Assembly (NCBI GenBank): GCA_947363605.1
Contig: CANAQK010000001.1
Location: 1 to 64,000 of the forward strand
Direction: 5' to 3'
DNA: 64,000 bases
Origin: an uncultured Clostridia bacterium
GTDB taxonomy: Bacteria; Bacillota; Clostridia; Oscillospirales; Ruminococcaceae
Under the pieces are notes generated by a model. It was not told where the DNA came from and made no database searches. It saw only the letters and a list, made by a program, of their open reading frames with translations. The position numbers and the translations under genes are program-made. Below, in pieces: positions 6,999 to 15,583 of this stretch; position 1 is the first letter of the stretch, and every line of letters begins with the position of its first letter.

Positions 6999-8850
6999 AT
7001 AATTCCCGCTGCCCAGAGATCAGCGGCATTTCTGTCATCCGAAGACAGGTACAGCCATAAGGGATCAGCCGTTTTTCCTCCGGCTGTCCCAACGGTTCCA
7101 GGGAATCCGGATATTTTGCACAGCATCCGCCTGCCCTGCGCCATGGAATCGGAACCATCTGTGCTGTCAGCCAAACCGGAGGACAGTCCGGGTCAAAGGG
7201 GAATTTCCCGATCCGGCCGCGGTGAAATTCCAGCGCTGTCCCTGCAAAAGCATAATTCCAGGGGGAAACCGGCCGAAATTGGTAGTCACAATAAGGGAAC
7301 TTCCGCTCCACCCCATCCCGGACATATTCCAGCCGGGTTTCTTCAGCCTCCAGCCCCAGCGCATAAAGCAGGACTCCCCGCTTGACGCACACCATGCCGC
7401 TCGGCCGTGATACCCACTCCGGTGCAAATTGGAACCGAACTTCCAGCCGGGTTTCCTTTTCAAAAAGACGGCGCAGGCGGAAAACCGGGCCGCTGACCGG
7501 CCGGCCGTCCAACGCAGAGGAAAGCGCCTTCCCTGGAATGCGGAGATCCAGCTCCAGTTCCACCGGCCGCTCCGGGGAAACGATCAAGGTATAGCCGTCC
7601 TCAAACGGGTATTCCGTTTGAAGCTCCAGCCGGACCGCTGTGCCCTCCACACGGCCCTCTGCCGAACAGGGAGCAATCGCGCCAATTCCAAACCCGCCCT
7701 CCTTTTTCAACAGGGCCGATAGAGCCAGCTTCGGCCATCCCTGCCCAAAATTGGCCGTACAGCAGCCGAAGTGCGGCTCCAATCCAAACAGATGGGCTTC
7801 CCCGCTGTTCGTACGGAACGGCTTTTCCTCCTCCGGAAAGACGCTGCATTCAATCTGGTTCGTCATCTGGTCGTATTGATGCGCCCACATATCCGGCGTA
7901 GTAGCTGCCGGAAGCGCATTATAGGCCAGCTCTTCCAAACGGTCTGCCCATTCCGGATCCCCAGTAAGCTGGAACAGGATCTCATAGGAATACATCGCTT
8001 CCACCACGGAGCAAAGCTCGCTGCCTTGAAGAGGCCCGGATCCGGACAGGCATTCATCCCCGGTAAAATGCCCGACCGCCATCCCGTGATCCCGCAGCAG
8101 CAGCCGGATCATCCGTTTGGCCTCTGCATTCCCATCCTGCCCAGTCAGCCGGGCGTACAGGGCGCTGTATTTTAAACACATCGCCAGGTTGACCACATGG
8201 GAAACAAAGCTCCACCGTCCCTTTTCATAAGGACGTTCAAACCGCCAGTACCCAAACAGCTTCTCATAATCGAAGCCCTGAATTTCCAGCTGAAAGGCCA
8301 GGTCGAGCATCCATTCCTCAGGGCGGCGTTCGTACAGCCAAAACAGCGGGATCAAGCATTCAAACCAGCGCGCCGCCCCCCAGTTATGCAGGGTGCGCGA
8401 GTCCAGATGGTTTTGCAGCTGCCGAAGCGCGCGATAAACTGCCTCCTCTATCCGGGGATCCCCCGTACAATCCTGATAGACCACCAGCACCTTGCAGATC
8501 AGGAACAGCGCCCAGAGGTCGTAGCCTTCGCGTTCTTCCTCCAAGCAGGGACAGATCCAACCGTCCTCCTGCTGCCCTTTCAGAATGGCTTCTACATAAC
8601 GGAGGGCACGCGCCTGCATCCCTTCATCACCCAACAGCCAAGCCAGCGGGATAAAGCCGTCCAGCCAATAGGGAACCCGCTCCCAGCCCTCTTTTTCCCC
8701 GCCGATCCACCGGCTGCTTTGGATATCCGGCCACATCTGGTCCAGATGCCCGTTCAGCCCGGCAGCCTGGATCTCCAGCTGGCGTTTCAGCCATCCTGCC
8801 GGCCGGCAGCTCCTGGGGGAAAATGGGGTATACACCGCCTGTTTCAACAT
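6997..8850 (-). CDS. GH127-like glycoside hydrolase (beta-L-arabinofuranosidase type, DUF1680)
   Basis: This 617-residue protein has an N-terminal alpha/alpha-barrel catalytic region (about 20-390) and a C-terminal beta-rich region. The zinc-thiolate centre of GH127 enzymes is recognisable: E278 and C280 in GSELCSVVE, and C363-C364 in HFGCCTANFGQGWPK. In the family prototype HypBA1 the equivalent residues are one Glu and three Cys, one of which is the nucleophile. There is no signal peptide, so the substrate is probably an imported oligosaccharide. GGAGG lies before the ATG and a TATAAT-like box sits about 30 bp further upstream. No sugar transporter is adjacent. The family is fairly certain; beta-L-arabinofuranose specificity is not. 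Confidence 0.82.
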   Translation of the reverse strand: MLKQAVYTPFSPRSCRPAGWLKRQLEIQAAGLNGHLDQMWPDIQSSRWIGGEKEGWERVPYWLDGFIPLAWLLGDEGMQARALRYVEAILKGQQEDGWICPCLEEEREGYDLWALFLICKVLVVYQDCTGDPRIEEAVYRALRQLQNHLDSRTLHNWGAARWFECLIPLFWLYERRPEEWMLDLAFQLEIQGFDYEKLFGYWRFERPYEKGRWSFVSHVVNLAMCLKYSALYARLTGQDGNAEAKRMIRLLLRDHGMAVGHFTGDECLSGSGPLQGSELCSVVEAMYSYEILFQLTGDPEWADRLEELAYNALPAATTPDMWAHQYDQMTNQIECSVFPEEEKPFRTNSGEAHLFGLEPHFGCCTANFGQGWPKLALSALLKKEGGFGIGAIAPCSAEGRVEGTAVRLELQTEYPFEDGYTLIVSPERPVELELDLRIPGKALSSALDGRPVSGPVFRLRRLFEKETRLEVRFQFAPEWVSRPSGMVCVKRGVLLYALGLEAEETRLEYVRDGVERKFPYCDYQFRPVSPWNYAFAGTALEFHRGRIGKFPFDPDCPPVWLTAQMVPIPWRRAGGCCAKYPDSLEPLGQPEEKRLIPYGCTCLRMTEMPLISGQREL

Positions 8851-9159
8851 AAAAATCCTCCGCCCTTTCTCTTTTTATCGGGAAATTTTTATTATAAATT
8901 TATTCGGATCCGCCGGATAAAAGCTTTCGGAATCCCCTCCTCGTCACAGCCGGCTGACGAGGGTAAAACACGCCGGCCAACCCTCTCTTTCTTCAAGCAG
9001 TCATACCTCTTTTGATTTTGGATCCATTATACACCCTTTTCAAACAGAAGGGAAGCCGTTGATAGGGTATTCTCTGAAAAAATCCGGGAATCCTGCTTCA
9101 ATAAAGAAGGCAGACGCCCTTCGCCCAACAGCGGAACGGAAGTACCCCTTCTGCCTTAT
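8851..9159. other. Intergenic region upstream of the glycosidase gene
   Basis: The first 80 bases hold the minus-strand ribosome site and a TATAAT-like box for the glycosidase. A hairpin CCTCGTCA/TGACGAGG lies near 8939-8962. The rest, up to repeat copy B, shows no gene. Confidence 0.4.
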
Positions 9160-9272
9160 ACTAATTCCCGATAAAACGATGCGGTCGTTTTATTGGGCCG
9201 CAGAATGCGGTCCGGCGGCGTATCACGCCGCGATAAAAAGATTTTTATCTTTTTATCAAGAAATCGTATTAA
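9160..9272. repeat. Composite repeat copy B (outer element, empty site)
   Basis: This is the outer element without the core. It begins ACTAATTCCCGATAAAACGA, passes through GGGCCGCAGAATGCGG, and ends with CTTTTTATCAAGAAATCGTAT. Compared with copy A (2604-2884) it lacks only the core of about 171 bp. Hairpins at both ends (ATAAAACGATGCGGTCGTTTTAT and GATAAAAAGATTTTTATCTTTTTATC) are conserved. Confidence 0.75.
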
Positions 9273-9286
9273 AGGAAAATTTCCTC

Positions 9287-9343
9287 TTGACAAATACCCC
9301 ATCCGGGTATAAACTAAGAGCAAGATACCCCCAGGGGGTTTAT
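9287..9343 (+). promoter_or_regulatory. Copper-responsive promoter with two CsoR-type operators
   Basis: TTGACA at 9287-9292 is followed by a -10 region at 9308-9315 (TATAAA with 15-bp spacing, or TAAACT with 17 bp). The perfect repeat ATACCC-N5-GGGTAT at 9294-9310 fills the spacer and overlaps the -10. A second box, ATACCCCCAGGGGGTTT, lies at 9325-9341 just downstream. GC-tract pseudo-palindromes of this kind are the known operators of CsoR proteins, and csoR is encoded in the operon. CsoR without copper would block both promoter elements. Confidence 0.82.
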
Positions 9344-9476
9344 AGTCTGTTTCTGGAAGAAAACGGCATAAAAATCCATGTCCGGCTTGAAGAGAAAAAA
9401 GGTTTACGGGGGAAAATAGACGGGATCGGATATCAAGCATAATGAGATCCGCTGCAACGAGAATGGAGGAATCCGG

Positions 9477-11732
9477 ATGAAAGAAGAAGTATACTGCATT
9501 GAAGGGATGACCTGCGCAGCCTGCTCCAGCGCCGTGGAACGGGTCACCCGCCGAATGGAGGGCGTGGAGCGCAGTGACGTCAACCTGACTACCAATAAAA
9601 TGACCATCGTTTATCAGGAAGACCGGGTCACACCCGAGCAAATCATCGCCAAGGTCGAAAAAACCGGCTATGGGATCAAGCCCTATATCCCAGAGCCGCC
9701 CGCGGAAGCCGCTGCGCCTCTCCATCCGGAAAAACCAGCCAAGGAGGAGCATTCCGCGCGGAATAACCTCATCGGAGCAGTGATTTTAACCGCTGCCCTG
9801 CTCTATATCTCCATGGGGCAGATGTTCGCCTGGAAGCTGCCGGTTCCTGCCTTTCTGGATATGAACCTCTATCCCACCAATTTCGCCCTGACCCAGCTTC
9901 TGCTAAGCATCCCGATCCTCTATTTCGGGCGGCGCTTTTTTACCGGCGGCCTGAAAGCGCTGTTCCATCGAAACCCCAATATGGATTCGCTGGTGGCCAT
10001 CGGGAGCGGCTGTTCGTTTTTATACAGCCTGATCCTGACCTATCAGATTCCCGACAACCCCATGCTGGCCCATCATTTGTACTATGAATCGGCGGCGGTA
10101 GTTATCACCTTTATCATGGTGGGAAAATATCTTGAGGGAAACAGCCGGAAAAAAACCAAGGGCGCCATCGAAAAGCTGATGGCTTTAGCACCGGATACCG
10201 CCCTTTTGCTGGATAACGGGAATCTGCTTGAGGTTCCGACCTCCAGTCTGAAGGTCGGAGACCGGGTGCTGGTCCGGCCGGGTGCCCGGATCCCACTGGA
10301 CGGGACTGTGCTGGAAGGAAGCGGCGGGGTTGATGAATCCATGCTGACCGGAGAAAGCCTTCCGGTGGAAAAAACACCGGGCAGCAGCGTGATCGGCGGG
10401 AGTGTCAGTTACAATGGCGCGCTGACCGTACAGGTCGAGCGGGTCGGCGCGGATACGACCCTGGCTAAGATTATCCGGATCGTGGAGGACGCCCAGGGCA
10501 AAAAGGCGCCCATCTCGAAAATTGCAGACCGGGTTGCCGGCGTTTTTGTACCGGTGGTCATTGCCATCGCGGCGGCAGCGGCCTTGATCTGGACCCTTGC
10601 CGGGCAGGATGCCTCCTTTATTCTGCGCGTCTTTACCGCTGTGCTGGTGATCGCCTGCCCCTGTGCGCTGGGTCTGGCTACCCCGACGGCAATCATGGTC
10701 GGGACGGGGCTGGGCGCGTCCAACGGGATCCTGATCCGCAGCGGCGAAGCCCTGGAACAGATCCACAAGGCCGATGTCGTGCTGTTGGATAAAACCGGGA
10801 CCGTCACGGAGGGGAAACCCCAGGTTACCGAGATCATCACCGACGGAGATGCCCATCAGCTCCTCGGGATGGCCGCCTCCGTGGAAACCCTTTCCGACCA
10901 TCCGCTGGCCAAGGCGATCACCCTCCGGGGCGAGCAGGAGCAAGCGCCCTCTTACTCAGTAAGCGGCTTTGAAAATTTATCCGGCAAAGGCATCCGGGCG
11001 GAGCTGACCCTGGAATCTGCCCCCCATCCAATCCTGGTCGGGAACCGCCGGCTGATGGAAGAATCCGGGATAAAGCTGGAAAAGTTCTCCGAGGACGCCA
11101 GCCGGCTGTCCCGCCAGGGCCAAACCCCGATGTATGTGGCGCTGGACGGAACGCTCCAGGGGATTATCAGCGTAGCAGACGTTATCAAGGAAACCAGCCG
11201 GGAAGCTATCGCCGATTTGCAGAAAATGGGAGTCCGTGTCGTCCTGCTGACTGGCGATAATTCGGCGGCGGCAGGCTATATCGGGGAGCAGGTGGCTGCA
11301 GACGAGGTTATTTCGGAGGTGCTCCCGGAGGATAAAGCCGCTATTGTCCAACGGTTCCAAGACGAGGGGCACGTGGTCATGATGGTCGGCGACGGGATCA
11401 ACGACGCCCCGGCGCTGGTACAGGCGGACATTGGTGCGTCGATCGGCACCGGCAGCGATATTGCCATTGAATCCGGAGATTTGGTCTTGATGAAATCCGA
11501 TCTGAAGGATATCGGGCGGGCATTCCGGTTAAGTAAATATACAATTCGTAATATCAAGCAAAATTTATTCTGGGCGTTTTGTTATAATACGATTGGCATT
11601 CCGATTGCGGCCGGCGTACTCTTCCCCGTCAACGGGATGCTGCTGGATCCCATGTTTGCCGGCCTGGCCATGTCTTTAAGCTCGGTTTGCGTGGTGCTGA
11701 ACGCGCTCCGCCTGCGGGCGAAGAAGCTCTGA
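9477..11732 (+). CDS. copA: Copper-translocating P1B-type ATPase CopA
   Basis: This 751-residue protein exports Cu(I) across the cytoplasmic membrane using ATP. It has one N-terminal heavy-metal domain with GMTCAAC (C13 and C16), the membrane metal site C394-P-C396 in ACPCALGLATP, the phosphorylated D438 in DKTGT, the SDHPLA motif and the hinge MVGDGINDAPAL. C-terminal membrane segments contain YNTIGIP and MSLSSVCVVLNA, typical of CopA. Eight membrane helices are expected. GGAGG lies 7 nt upstream of the ATG. It leads an operon with csoR and copZ and should be induced when copper releases CsoR from the two upstream boxes. Confidence 0.96.
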   Translation: MKEEVYCIEGMTCAACSSAVERVTRRMEGVERSDVNLTTNKMTIVYQEDRVTPEQIIAKVEKTGYGIKPYIPEPPAEAAAPLHPEKPAKEEHSARNNLIGAVILTAALLYISMGQMFAWKLPVPAFLDMNLYPTNFALTQLLLSIPILYFGRRFFTGGLKALFHRNPNMDSLVAIGSGCSFLYSLILTYQIPDNPMLAHHLYYESAAVVITFIMVGKYLEGNSRKKTKGAIEKLMALAPDTALLLDNGNLLEVPTSSLKVGDRVLVRPGARIPLDGTVLEGSGGVDESMLTGESLPVEKTPGSSVIGGSVSYNGALTVQVERVGADTTLAKIIRIVEDAQGKKAPISKIADRVAGVFVPVVIAIAAAAALIWTLAGQDASFILRVFTAVLVIACPCALGLATPTAIMVGTGLGASNGILIRSGEALEQIHKADVVLLDKTGTVTEGKPQVTEIITDGDAHQLLGMAASVETLSDHPLAKAITLRGEQEQAPSYSVSGFENLSGKGIRAELTLESAPHPILVGNRRLMEESGIKLEKFSEDASRLSRQGQTPMYVALDGTLQGIISVADVIKETSREAIADLQKMGVRVVLLTGDNSAAAGYIGEQVAADEVISEVLPEDKAAIVQRFQDEGHVVMMVGDGINDAPALVQADIGASIGTGSDIAIESGDLVLMKSDLKDIGRAFRLSKYTIRNIKQNLFWAFCYNTIGIPIAAGVLFPVNGMLLDPMFAGLAMSLSSVCVVLNALRLRAKKL

Positions 11733-11771
11733 CCCCCGGAATCCACCTTATCCAAGTTAGGAGGAGCCTAG

Positions 11772-12077
11772 ATGGATAATAACCAAAACTGCTGTGCCGA
11801 GCGCACCAAACACCGGGAAACCGCCGAAATCCAAGCCATGCTCAACCGTCTGAGCCGGATCGAAGGGCAGGTCCGAGGGGTACGCGGGATGGTAGAACGG
11901 GACGTTTACTGTATCGACATCCTGACTCAGGTCAGTGCGATTCAGTCGGCTTTAAACGCCTTTTGCAAGACGCTGCTGAGCAGCCATATCAAAAGCTGTG
12001 TGGCTGAGGATATAAAAGCAGGCCGGGAGGAAGCAGTAGACGAGCTGCTTTCCACCCTGCAAAAACTAATGAAATGA
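11772..12077 (+). CDS. csoR: Copper-sensing transcriptional repressor CsoR
   Basis: This 101-residue, all-helical DUF156 protein has the Cu(I)-binding triad C47 (VYCID), H72 and C76 (SHIKSCV), as in known CsoR proteins. The N-terminal helix carries RLSRIEGQVRGV, which contacts DNA. It should repress its own operon through the ATACCC boxes upstream of copA. TTAGGAGGAG lies before the ATG and the gap from copA is 39 bp. C7-C8 in the flexible N-terminus are extra cysteines of unknown use. Confidence 0.95.
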   Translation: MDNNQNCCAERTKHRETAEIQAMLNRLSRIEGQVRGVRGMVERDVYCIDILTQVSAIQSALNAFCKTLLSSHIKSCVAEDIKAGREEAVDELLSTLQKLMK

Positions 12078-12092
12078 GAAGGAGGACTCTCT

Positions 12093-12287
12093 ATGACCAC
12101 CTTAAAAGTGGAAGAAATGCACTGCGGCAAATGTGTGGAGCGGATTACCCGTGTTCTGAACGCAGCCGGGCTGGACTTTGAAGTCTCGCTGGAAAACAAA
12201 ACGGTTTCGATCAATGGCTGTGAAAACTGCGTCAAAACGGCTATCGCAGAACTGGACGACATCGGATTTACCGCAACAGAGGAATAG
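12093..12287 (+). CDS. copZ: Copper chaperone CopZ-like heavy-metal-binding protein
   Basis: This 64-residue single heavy-metal-associated domain has the Cu(I) motif MHCGKC (C11 and C14) and a second, unusual cysteine pair in GCENC near residues 43-46. The usual role is to carry Cu(I) to CopA. It begins 15 bp after csoR behind AAGGAGG. The second pair replaces sequence that lacks cysteines in typical CopZ, so it may bind an additional metal ion. Confidence 0.88.
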   Translation: MTTLKVEEMHCGKCVERITRVLNAAGLDFEVSLENKTVSINGCENCVKTAIAELDDIGFTATEE

Positions 12288-12299
12288 TTTTCCACTACA

Positions 12300-12340
12300 A
12301 AAGGACCTTTCTGTGGAAAGAAAGGCTCTTTTCTTTTTGC
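12300..12340 (+). terminator. Terminator of the copper operon
   Basis: AAAGGACCTTTC and GAAAGGCTCTTT pair, with one mismatch and one wobble, around an 8-nt loop. TCTTTTT follows. It lies 12 nt after copZ. Confidence 0.8.
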
Positions 12341-12398
12341 CCTGCAGCTGCCGGAAAAAATTTTTCCCCTCTATGGTTCAAATTTTCGCCAAAACATC

Positions 12399-12427
12399 TT
12401 GACTTTGGTTTGGAATAGTGATAAAAT
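12399..12427 (+). promoter_or_regulatory. Sigma-A promoter of the permease-Mch locus
   Basis: TTGACT at 12399-12404 and TAAAAT at 12422-12427 are spaced by 17 bp. Transcription would start near 12434, giving a 5' leader of about 90 nt before the GTG at 12526. Confidence 0.8.
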
Positions 12428-12467
12428 TTTAACAAATAAAAAGTGAACAAAATATGATTTTTTCGTG

Positions 12468-12500
12468 GTTTAAGTATTAAATCTTTGTTTACCTATTAAA
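12468..12500. promoter_or_regulatory. Tandem direct repeat, possible operator
   Basis: GTTTAAGTATTAAA at 12468-12481 and GTTTACCTATTAAA at 12487-12500 are 12 of 14 identical and start 19 bp apart, about two helical turns. They lie in the leader between the promoter and the first permease. This spacing suits a dimeric regulator, possibly the ROK or LytTR protein in this window. It could also be an RNA element. Confidence 0.45.
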
Positions 12501-12525
12501 CTTATAAAAAGGGGGAGCCTTGGCA

Positions 12526-14091
12526 GTGGAAACAGCAGCTGCAAAATTCAACTACAAGTGGTGGGGAAAAGGGGACCTGGACGCAACGTTCGGGGTCTTT
12601 TTCGACGGTTTTTCCAAAATCATCTCTGCCATCGGCATCATGCTGTACGTATTCGGGATGCCAGCCAGCCTGGTCATCGGCAAAATCGTCCCCGCAATCG
12701 GCGTGGCCACCTTCCTGGGGAACCTCTGGTATTTCTATGAAGCTAAACGGCTGGCGGAAAAGGAAAAACGCCATAATGTCACGGCACAACCCTTTGGGAT
12801 CGGCGCTTCCCAGCTGACCGGATGGCTTTTCCTGATTATGGGCCCGGTTTACTGGCAGACGGACGACGCGATGCTCGCCTTCCGGGTAGGGCTGACTGCC
12901 TGTTTTATCGGAGGGCTGGTCGAAATCCTCGGCGCATTTGCAGGCCGCTGGATCGTGAAGCACGTTCCTCAAAGCGCTCTGCTGGGCAATATGGCTTCCA
13001 GCGCACTGGTCTGGCTCTCCATTATCGGGATGTCCACCGTGTTCGACAAGCCGGAAATCGCGGTGCTTCCGCTGTTTATCGTTATTATGGATTATATCGC
13101 GAAGGCAGACCGCCGCTTCCGCAAAATCCCAACCGGCATTATTGCCATTGTGATCGGCAGTGTCATCGCCTGGGCAACCGGCTATATGACCTGGGAAAAC
13201 TTCACCTCCTCTTTCTCCAATCTTGGATTTTCACTGCCCGGCTTCTTTGCCGGCGATATCTTTGGCGGCTTCGGCGATGTCATCCCCTTCCTGCCGATCA
13301 TTATCCCGCTTCAGATCAATAACTTCCTGACAACCCTGCAAGGGGTCGAAAGCGCAAAAATTGCCGGGGATACCTACCCGGAACGCCAATCCATGATTAT
13401 GGACGGCGTTTGCACTACTGTCGGTTCCCTGCTGGGAAATCCATTCCCAACCACAGTTTACTTTGGCCATCCCGGCTGGAAGGCCATCGACGCCCATGCC
13501 GGCTACTCCCTGGCTGTCGGGTTGGCCTACTTGGCGGTTTGCCTGACCGGGCTGACCGGCGTCATTATGGCTGTCGTACCTTATGAAGTCGTCCTGGTTC
13601 TGCTGATCTTTGTCGGCCTGGTGGTCAGTACGGAGAACTTCCAAACCACCGACAAACGGTATTTTTCCGTAATCCTGATTTCGCTGATCCCCATCCTGTT
13701 CCAATATATCCAAACCCTGATCAATTCGGCGCTGGAGTCCGCCGGGCAAAGCGCGGCACAGATCCCGCTGGAGGTCTTTGCGGAAAACTCGCTCCCGATC
13801 ACCGGGATCAATCTGTTGGCAAACGGTGCATTCCTCTCCAGCCTGCTGATCGCCGGAATGCTTGCCTGCCTGATTGACAAAAAATATACCAACGCGGCGA
13901 TATTCTGCCTGGTATTGGCTGGCTGTTCCTTCATTGGGATGATCCATAACGATGCAATCGCCCTATTCCCTAAAAACGGAACTATTCTCGGGATCATCTA
14001 TCTTGCTGCCGGCGCGATTATTTTCCAGAAAAAATTCATCCGGAAAAAAAGCCCGGAAGAAACCAAAAATATCCCCGAATATATCAACTGA
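12526..14091 (+). CDS. NCS2-like nucleobase permease (first paralogue)
   Basis: This hydrophobic transporter of 521 residues has about 12 membrane segments and is broadly related to xanthine/uracil permeases. Family-like stretches are DLDATFGVFFDGFSKII near the N-terminus, VTAQPFGIGASQLTGW with the following MGPVYW, and the central IPLQINNFLTTLQGVE. It resembles the permease at 15584 throughout (DLDA..GVFFDGFSK, GDAMLAF-like, GHPGWK versus GYPGWK). The GTG at 12526 is chosen because GGAG ends 8 nt before it; the TTG at 12520 is too close to that site. It leads the locus with the Mch homologue. Substrate is unknown; a purine, pterin or related heterocycle is inferred. Confidence 0.75.
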   Translation: METAAAKFNYKWWGKGDLDATFGVFFDGFSKIISAIGIMLYVFGMPASLVIGKIVPAIGVATFLGNLWYFYEAKRLAEKEKRHNVTAQPFGIGASQLTGWLFLIMGPVYWQTDDAMLAFRVGLTACFIGGLVEILGAFAGRWIVKHVPQSALLGNMASSALVWLSIIGMSTVFDKPEIAVLPLFIVIMDYIAKADRRFRKIPTGIIAIVIGSVIAWATGYMTWENFTSSFSNLGFSLPGFFAGDIFGGFGDVIPFLPIIIPLQINNFLTTLQGVESAKIAGDTYPERQSMIMDGVCTTVGSLLGNPFPTTVYFGHPGWKAIDAHAGYSLAVGLAYLAVCLTGLTGVIMAVVPYEVVLVLLIFVGLVVSTENFQTTDKRYFSVILISLIPILFQYIQTLINSALESAGQSAAQIPLEVFAENSLPITGINLLANGAFLSSLLIAGMLACLIDKKYTNAAIFCLVLAGCSFIGMIHNDAIALFPKNGTILGIIYLAAGAIIFQKKFIRKKSPEETKNIPEYIN

Positions 14092-14100
14092 AACCGGAAC

Positions 14101-14128
14101 GGATTCTCTCCCCATGGGGAGAGAATCC
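14101..14128 (+). terminator. Palindromic hairpin after the first permease
   Basis: GGATTCTCTCCCC and its mirror GGGGAGAGAATCC form a perfect stem 10 nt after the stop codon, followed by CTTTG. The T-run is poor, so some read-through into the Mch gene is possible. Confidence 0.55.
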
Positions 14129-14200
14129 CTTTGAAAAGATAGTTTACCTCTCGAACTATGTAAAAAAATGGAGGAAAGCCCCTCATTTCGTGCGGTTTTT

Positions 14201-14428
14201 TATAGTCAACGCGCTTGAAAAGAAGCATTGGCTTCTTTTCAACACTGCGGCATAATGCCGCCAGCGAAGCGGCCATGCGGTAGTGCTTCATAGACGGCGC
14301 ACAGCGCATTTTATGTGCGGGCAGGCAAAGCCTGACCCTCAAAGCGGGCACCGATTTGAGGGTGTGCCGACTATACTAATATGATTTCTTGATAAAAAGA
14401 TAAAAATCGTTTTGTCGAGAATTCGTAT
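14201..14428. repeat. Composite repeat copy C (core plus short outer element)
   Basis: The core is at 14201-14375, from TATAGTCAACGCGCTTG to GTGTGCCGACTATA. It contains the stems GAAAAGAAGC/GCTTCTTTTC, GCGGCAT/ATGCCGC and CCCTCAAA/TTTGAGGG. A short outer element follows (14376-14428), ATGATTTCTTGATAAAAAG to CGAGAATTCGTAT. Beyond it, TGCGGTTTT upstream and AAAACCGCA downstream form a further inverted pair that brackets the whole unit. It separates the first permease from the Mch-like gene. Confidence 0.75.
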
Positions 14429-14520
14429 AAAACCGCAGTCTTATTTCCTATTTGGAATGTCTGTTTGGCATTGGCCGGCATTCATCTATAGTACAGCTAT
14501 CATTTAAGGAGGTATTTGCC

Positions 14521-15483
14521 ATGATTAGCGTAAACGAAAAATCGGTCCGGATCGCAGAGCAGATCGTTGCCGACCCGGAAGCCTACAAGGCAAAAGTCCA
14601 CCGGATCCGCGGCGCCTATATCATCGACTGCGGTGTAGAGGCGGACGGCGGCTGGGAATCCGCCAGAATGGTCACCGAGATCCTGTTTGGCGGCCTGAAC
14701 CAGATTTCCTACGGGATCTTCCCGGAGCGAATCGGGAATGTTTATTACAACTGTGTAAACGTTTTTTCGGATTACACCGTCCTTCAGCAAGCGGCCTGCA
14801 ACATCTCGGGCTGGGAGCTCCGCCCCGGGAAATACGCACCGGTGCTGGCAGGCCCCGGCCGGACGCTGGCCAGAAAACCCGGCGATTGGCTGGAGGTCTA
14901 TTCAGATTATCAGGACCGGTATACGAAAGCCGTCCTGACGGTGGAAAAGGGCAGTATCATGTCCGAAGACGAGGTTCAGGATCTGATTGACGCGGTCGGC
15001 ATTGACCCGCAGAACCTTTACATCATCCTGGCGGCCAGCGGCAGCACCGTCTGCTCGGTCGAGGTGGCAGCCCGTATCCTGGAGCAAACCCTGCACCGCC
15101 TGCGCGAGGAGGGCTTCAACCTGAACAGTATTGTCGAAGCCCATGGCTTCTGTGTTATCCCGCCGGTTGCCAAAGACGATCTGATCGCGATGGGCCGGGT
15201 CAATGATGTCCTGATGTATGGCGGCCAATCCACCTATACCGTGGACTGTGAGGATTCCGAGATCGAGGCGGTCATTGATAAGATCACCTGTGATAAATCC
15301 CCGGTTTACGGCACGATGTTCAAGGAAATCTACCAGCAGTACGGCTGTGACTTCTATCAGGTTCCAATGCAGACCTATTCCCCCGCTAAGGTGGTCATCA
15401 TCAACCAGCGGACCGGCCGGGTCTTTACCGCAGGCGAATTCAACCTGGAGGTACTGGCACAGTCCTTCAGCTGCACCAAATAA
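14521..15483 (+). CDS. Methenyltetrahydromethanopterin cyclohydrolase (Mch) homologue
   Basis: The product is 320 residues from ATG at 14521 with AAGGAGG 8 nt upstream, the usual Mch length. Mch-like features run along the whole chain: SVNEKSV at the N-terminus, IDCGVEADGGWESAR, GPGRTLARKP, a central R185-x-x-E188 pair in ARILEQ, and AMGRVNDVLMYGG. As I recall, Arg183 and Glu186 of the Archaeoglobus enzyme are catalytic and sit in the same context. Mch opens or closes the N5,N10-methenyl ring of tetrahydromethanopterin; nothing in the window suggests methanopterin here. Flanking NCS2-like permeases and downstream reductases suggest a different pterin- or purine-like substrate. Family placement is firm from pattern; the reaction is inferred. 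Confidence 0.8.
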   Translation: MISVNEKSVRIAEQIVADPEAYKAKVHRIRGAYIIDCGVEADGGWESARMVTEILFGGLNQISYGIFPERIGNVYYNCVNVFSDYTVLQQAACNISGWELRPGKYAPVLAGPGRTLARKPGDWLEVYSDYQDRYTKAVLTVEKGSIMSEDEVQDLIDAVGIDPQNLYIILAASGSTVCSVEVAARILEQTLHRLREEGFNLNSIVEAHGFCVIPPVAKDDLIAMGRVNDVLMYGGQSTYTVDCEDSEIEAVIDKITCDKSPVYGTMFKEIYQQYGCDFYQVPMQTYSPAKVVIINQRTGRVFTAGEFNLEVLAQSFSCTK

Positions 15484-15583
15484 CTCCCCTCAGCCGGACA
15501 TCCACGCGCTTGCAGGGCTCTGCCGTTTCTCTCTTTTCTGCATCCTCTGCAAGCTTGCTGACAAAAATTAAAGGAGAACTTTT

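Noticed and set aside
9059..9442. A 127-codon open frame before copA
   Set aside because: It runs through repeat copy B, the copA promoter and both operators, and has no family resemblance.
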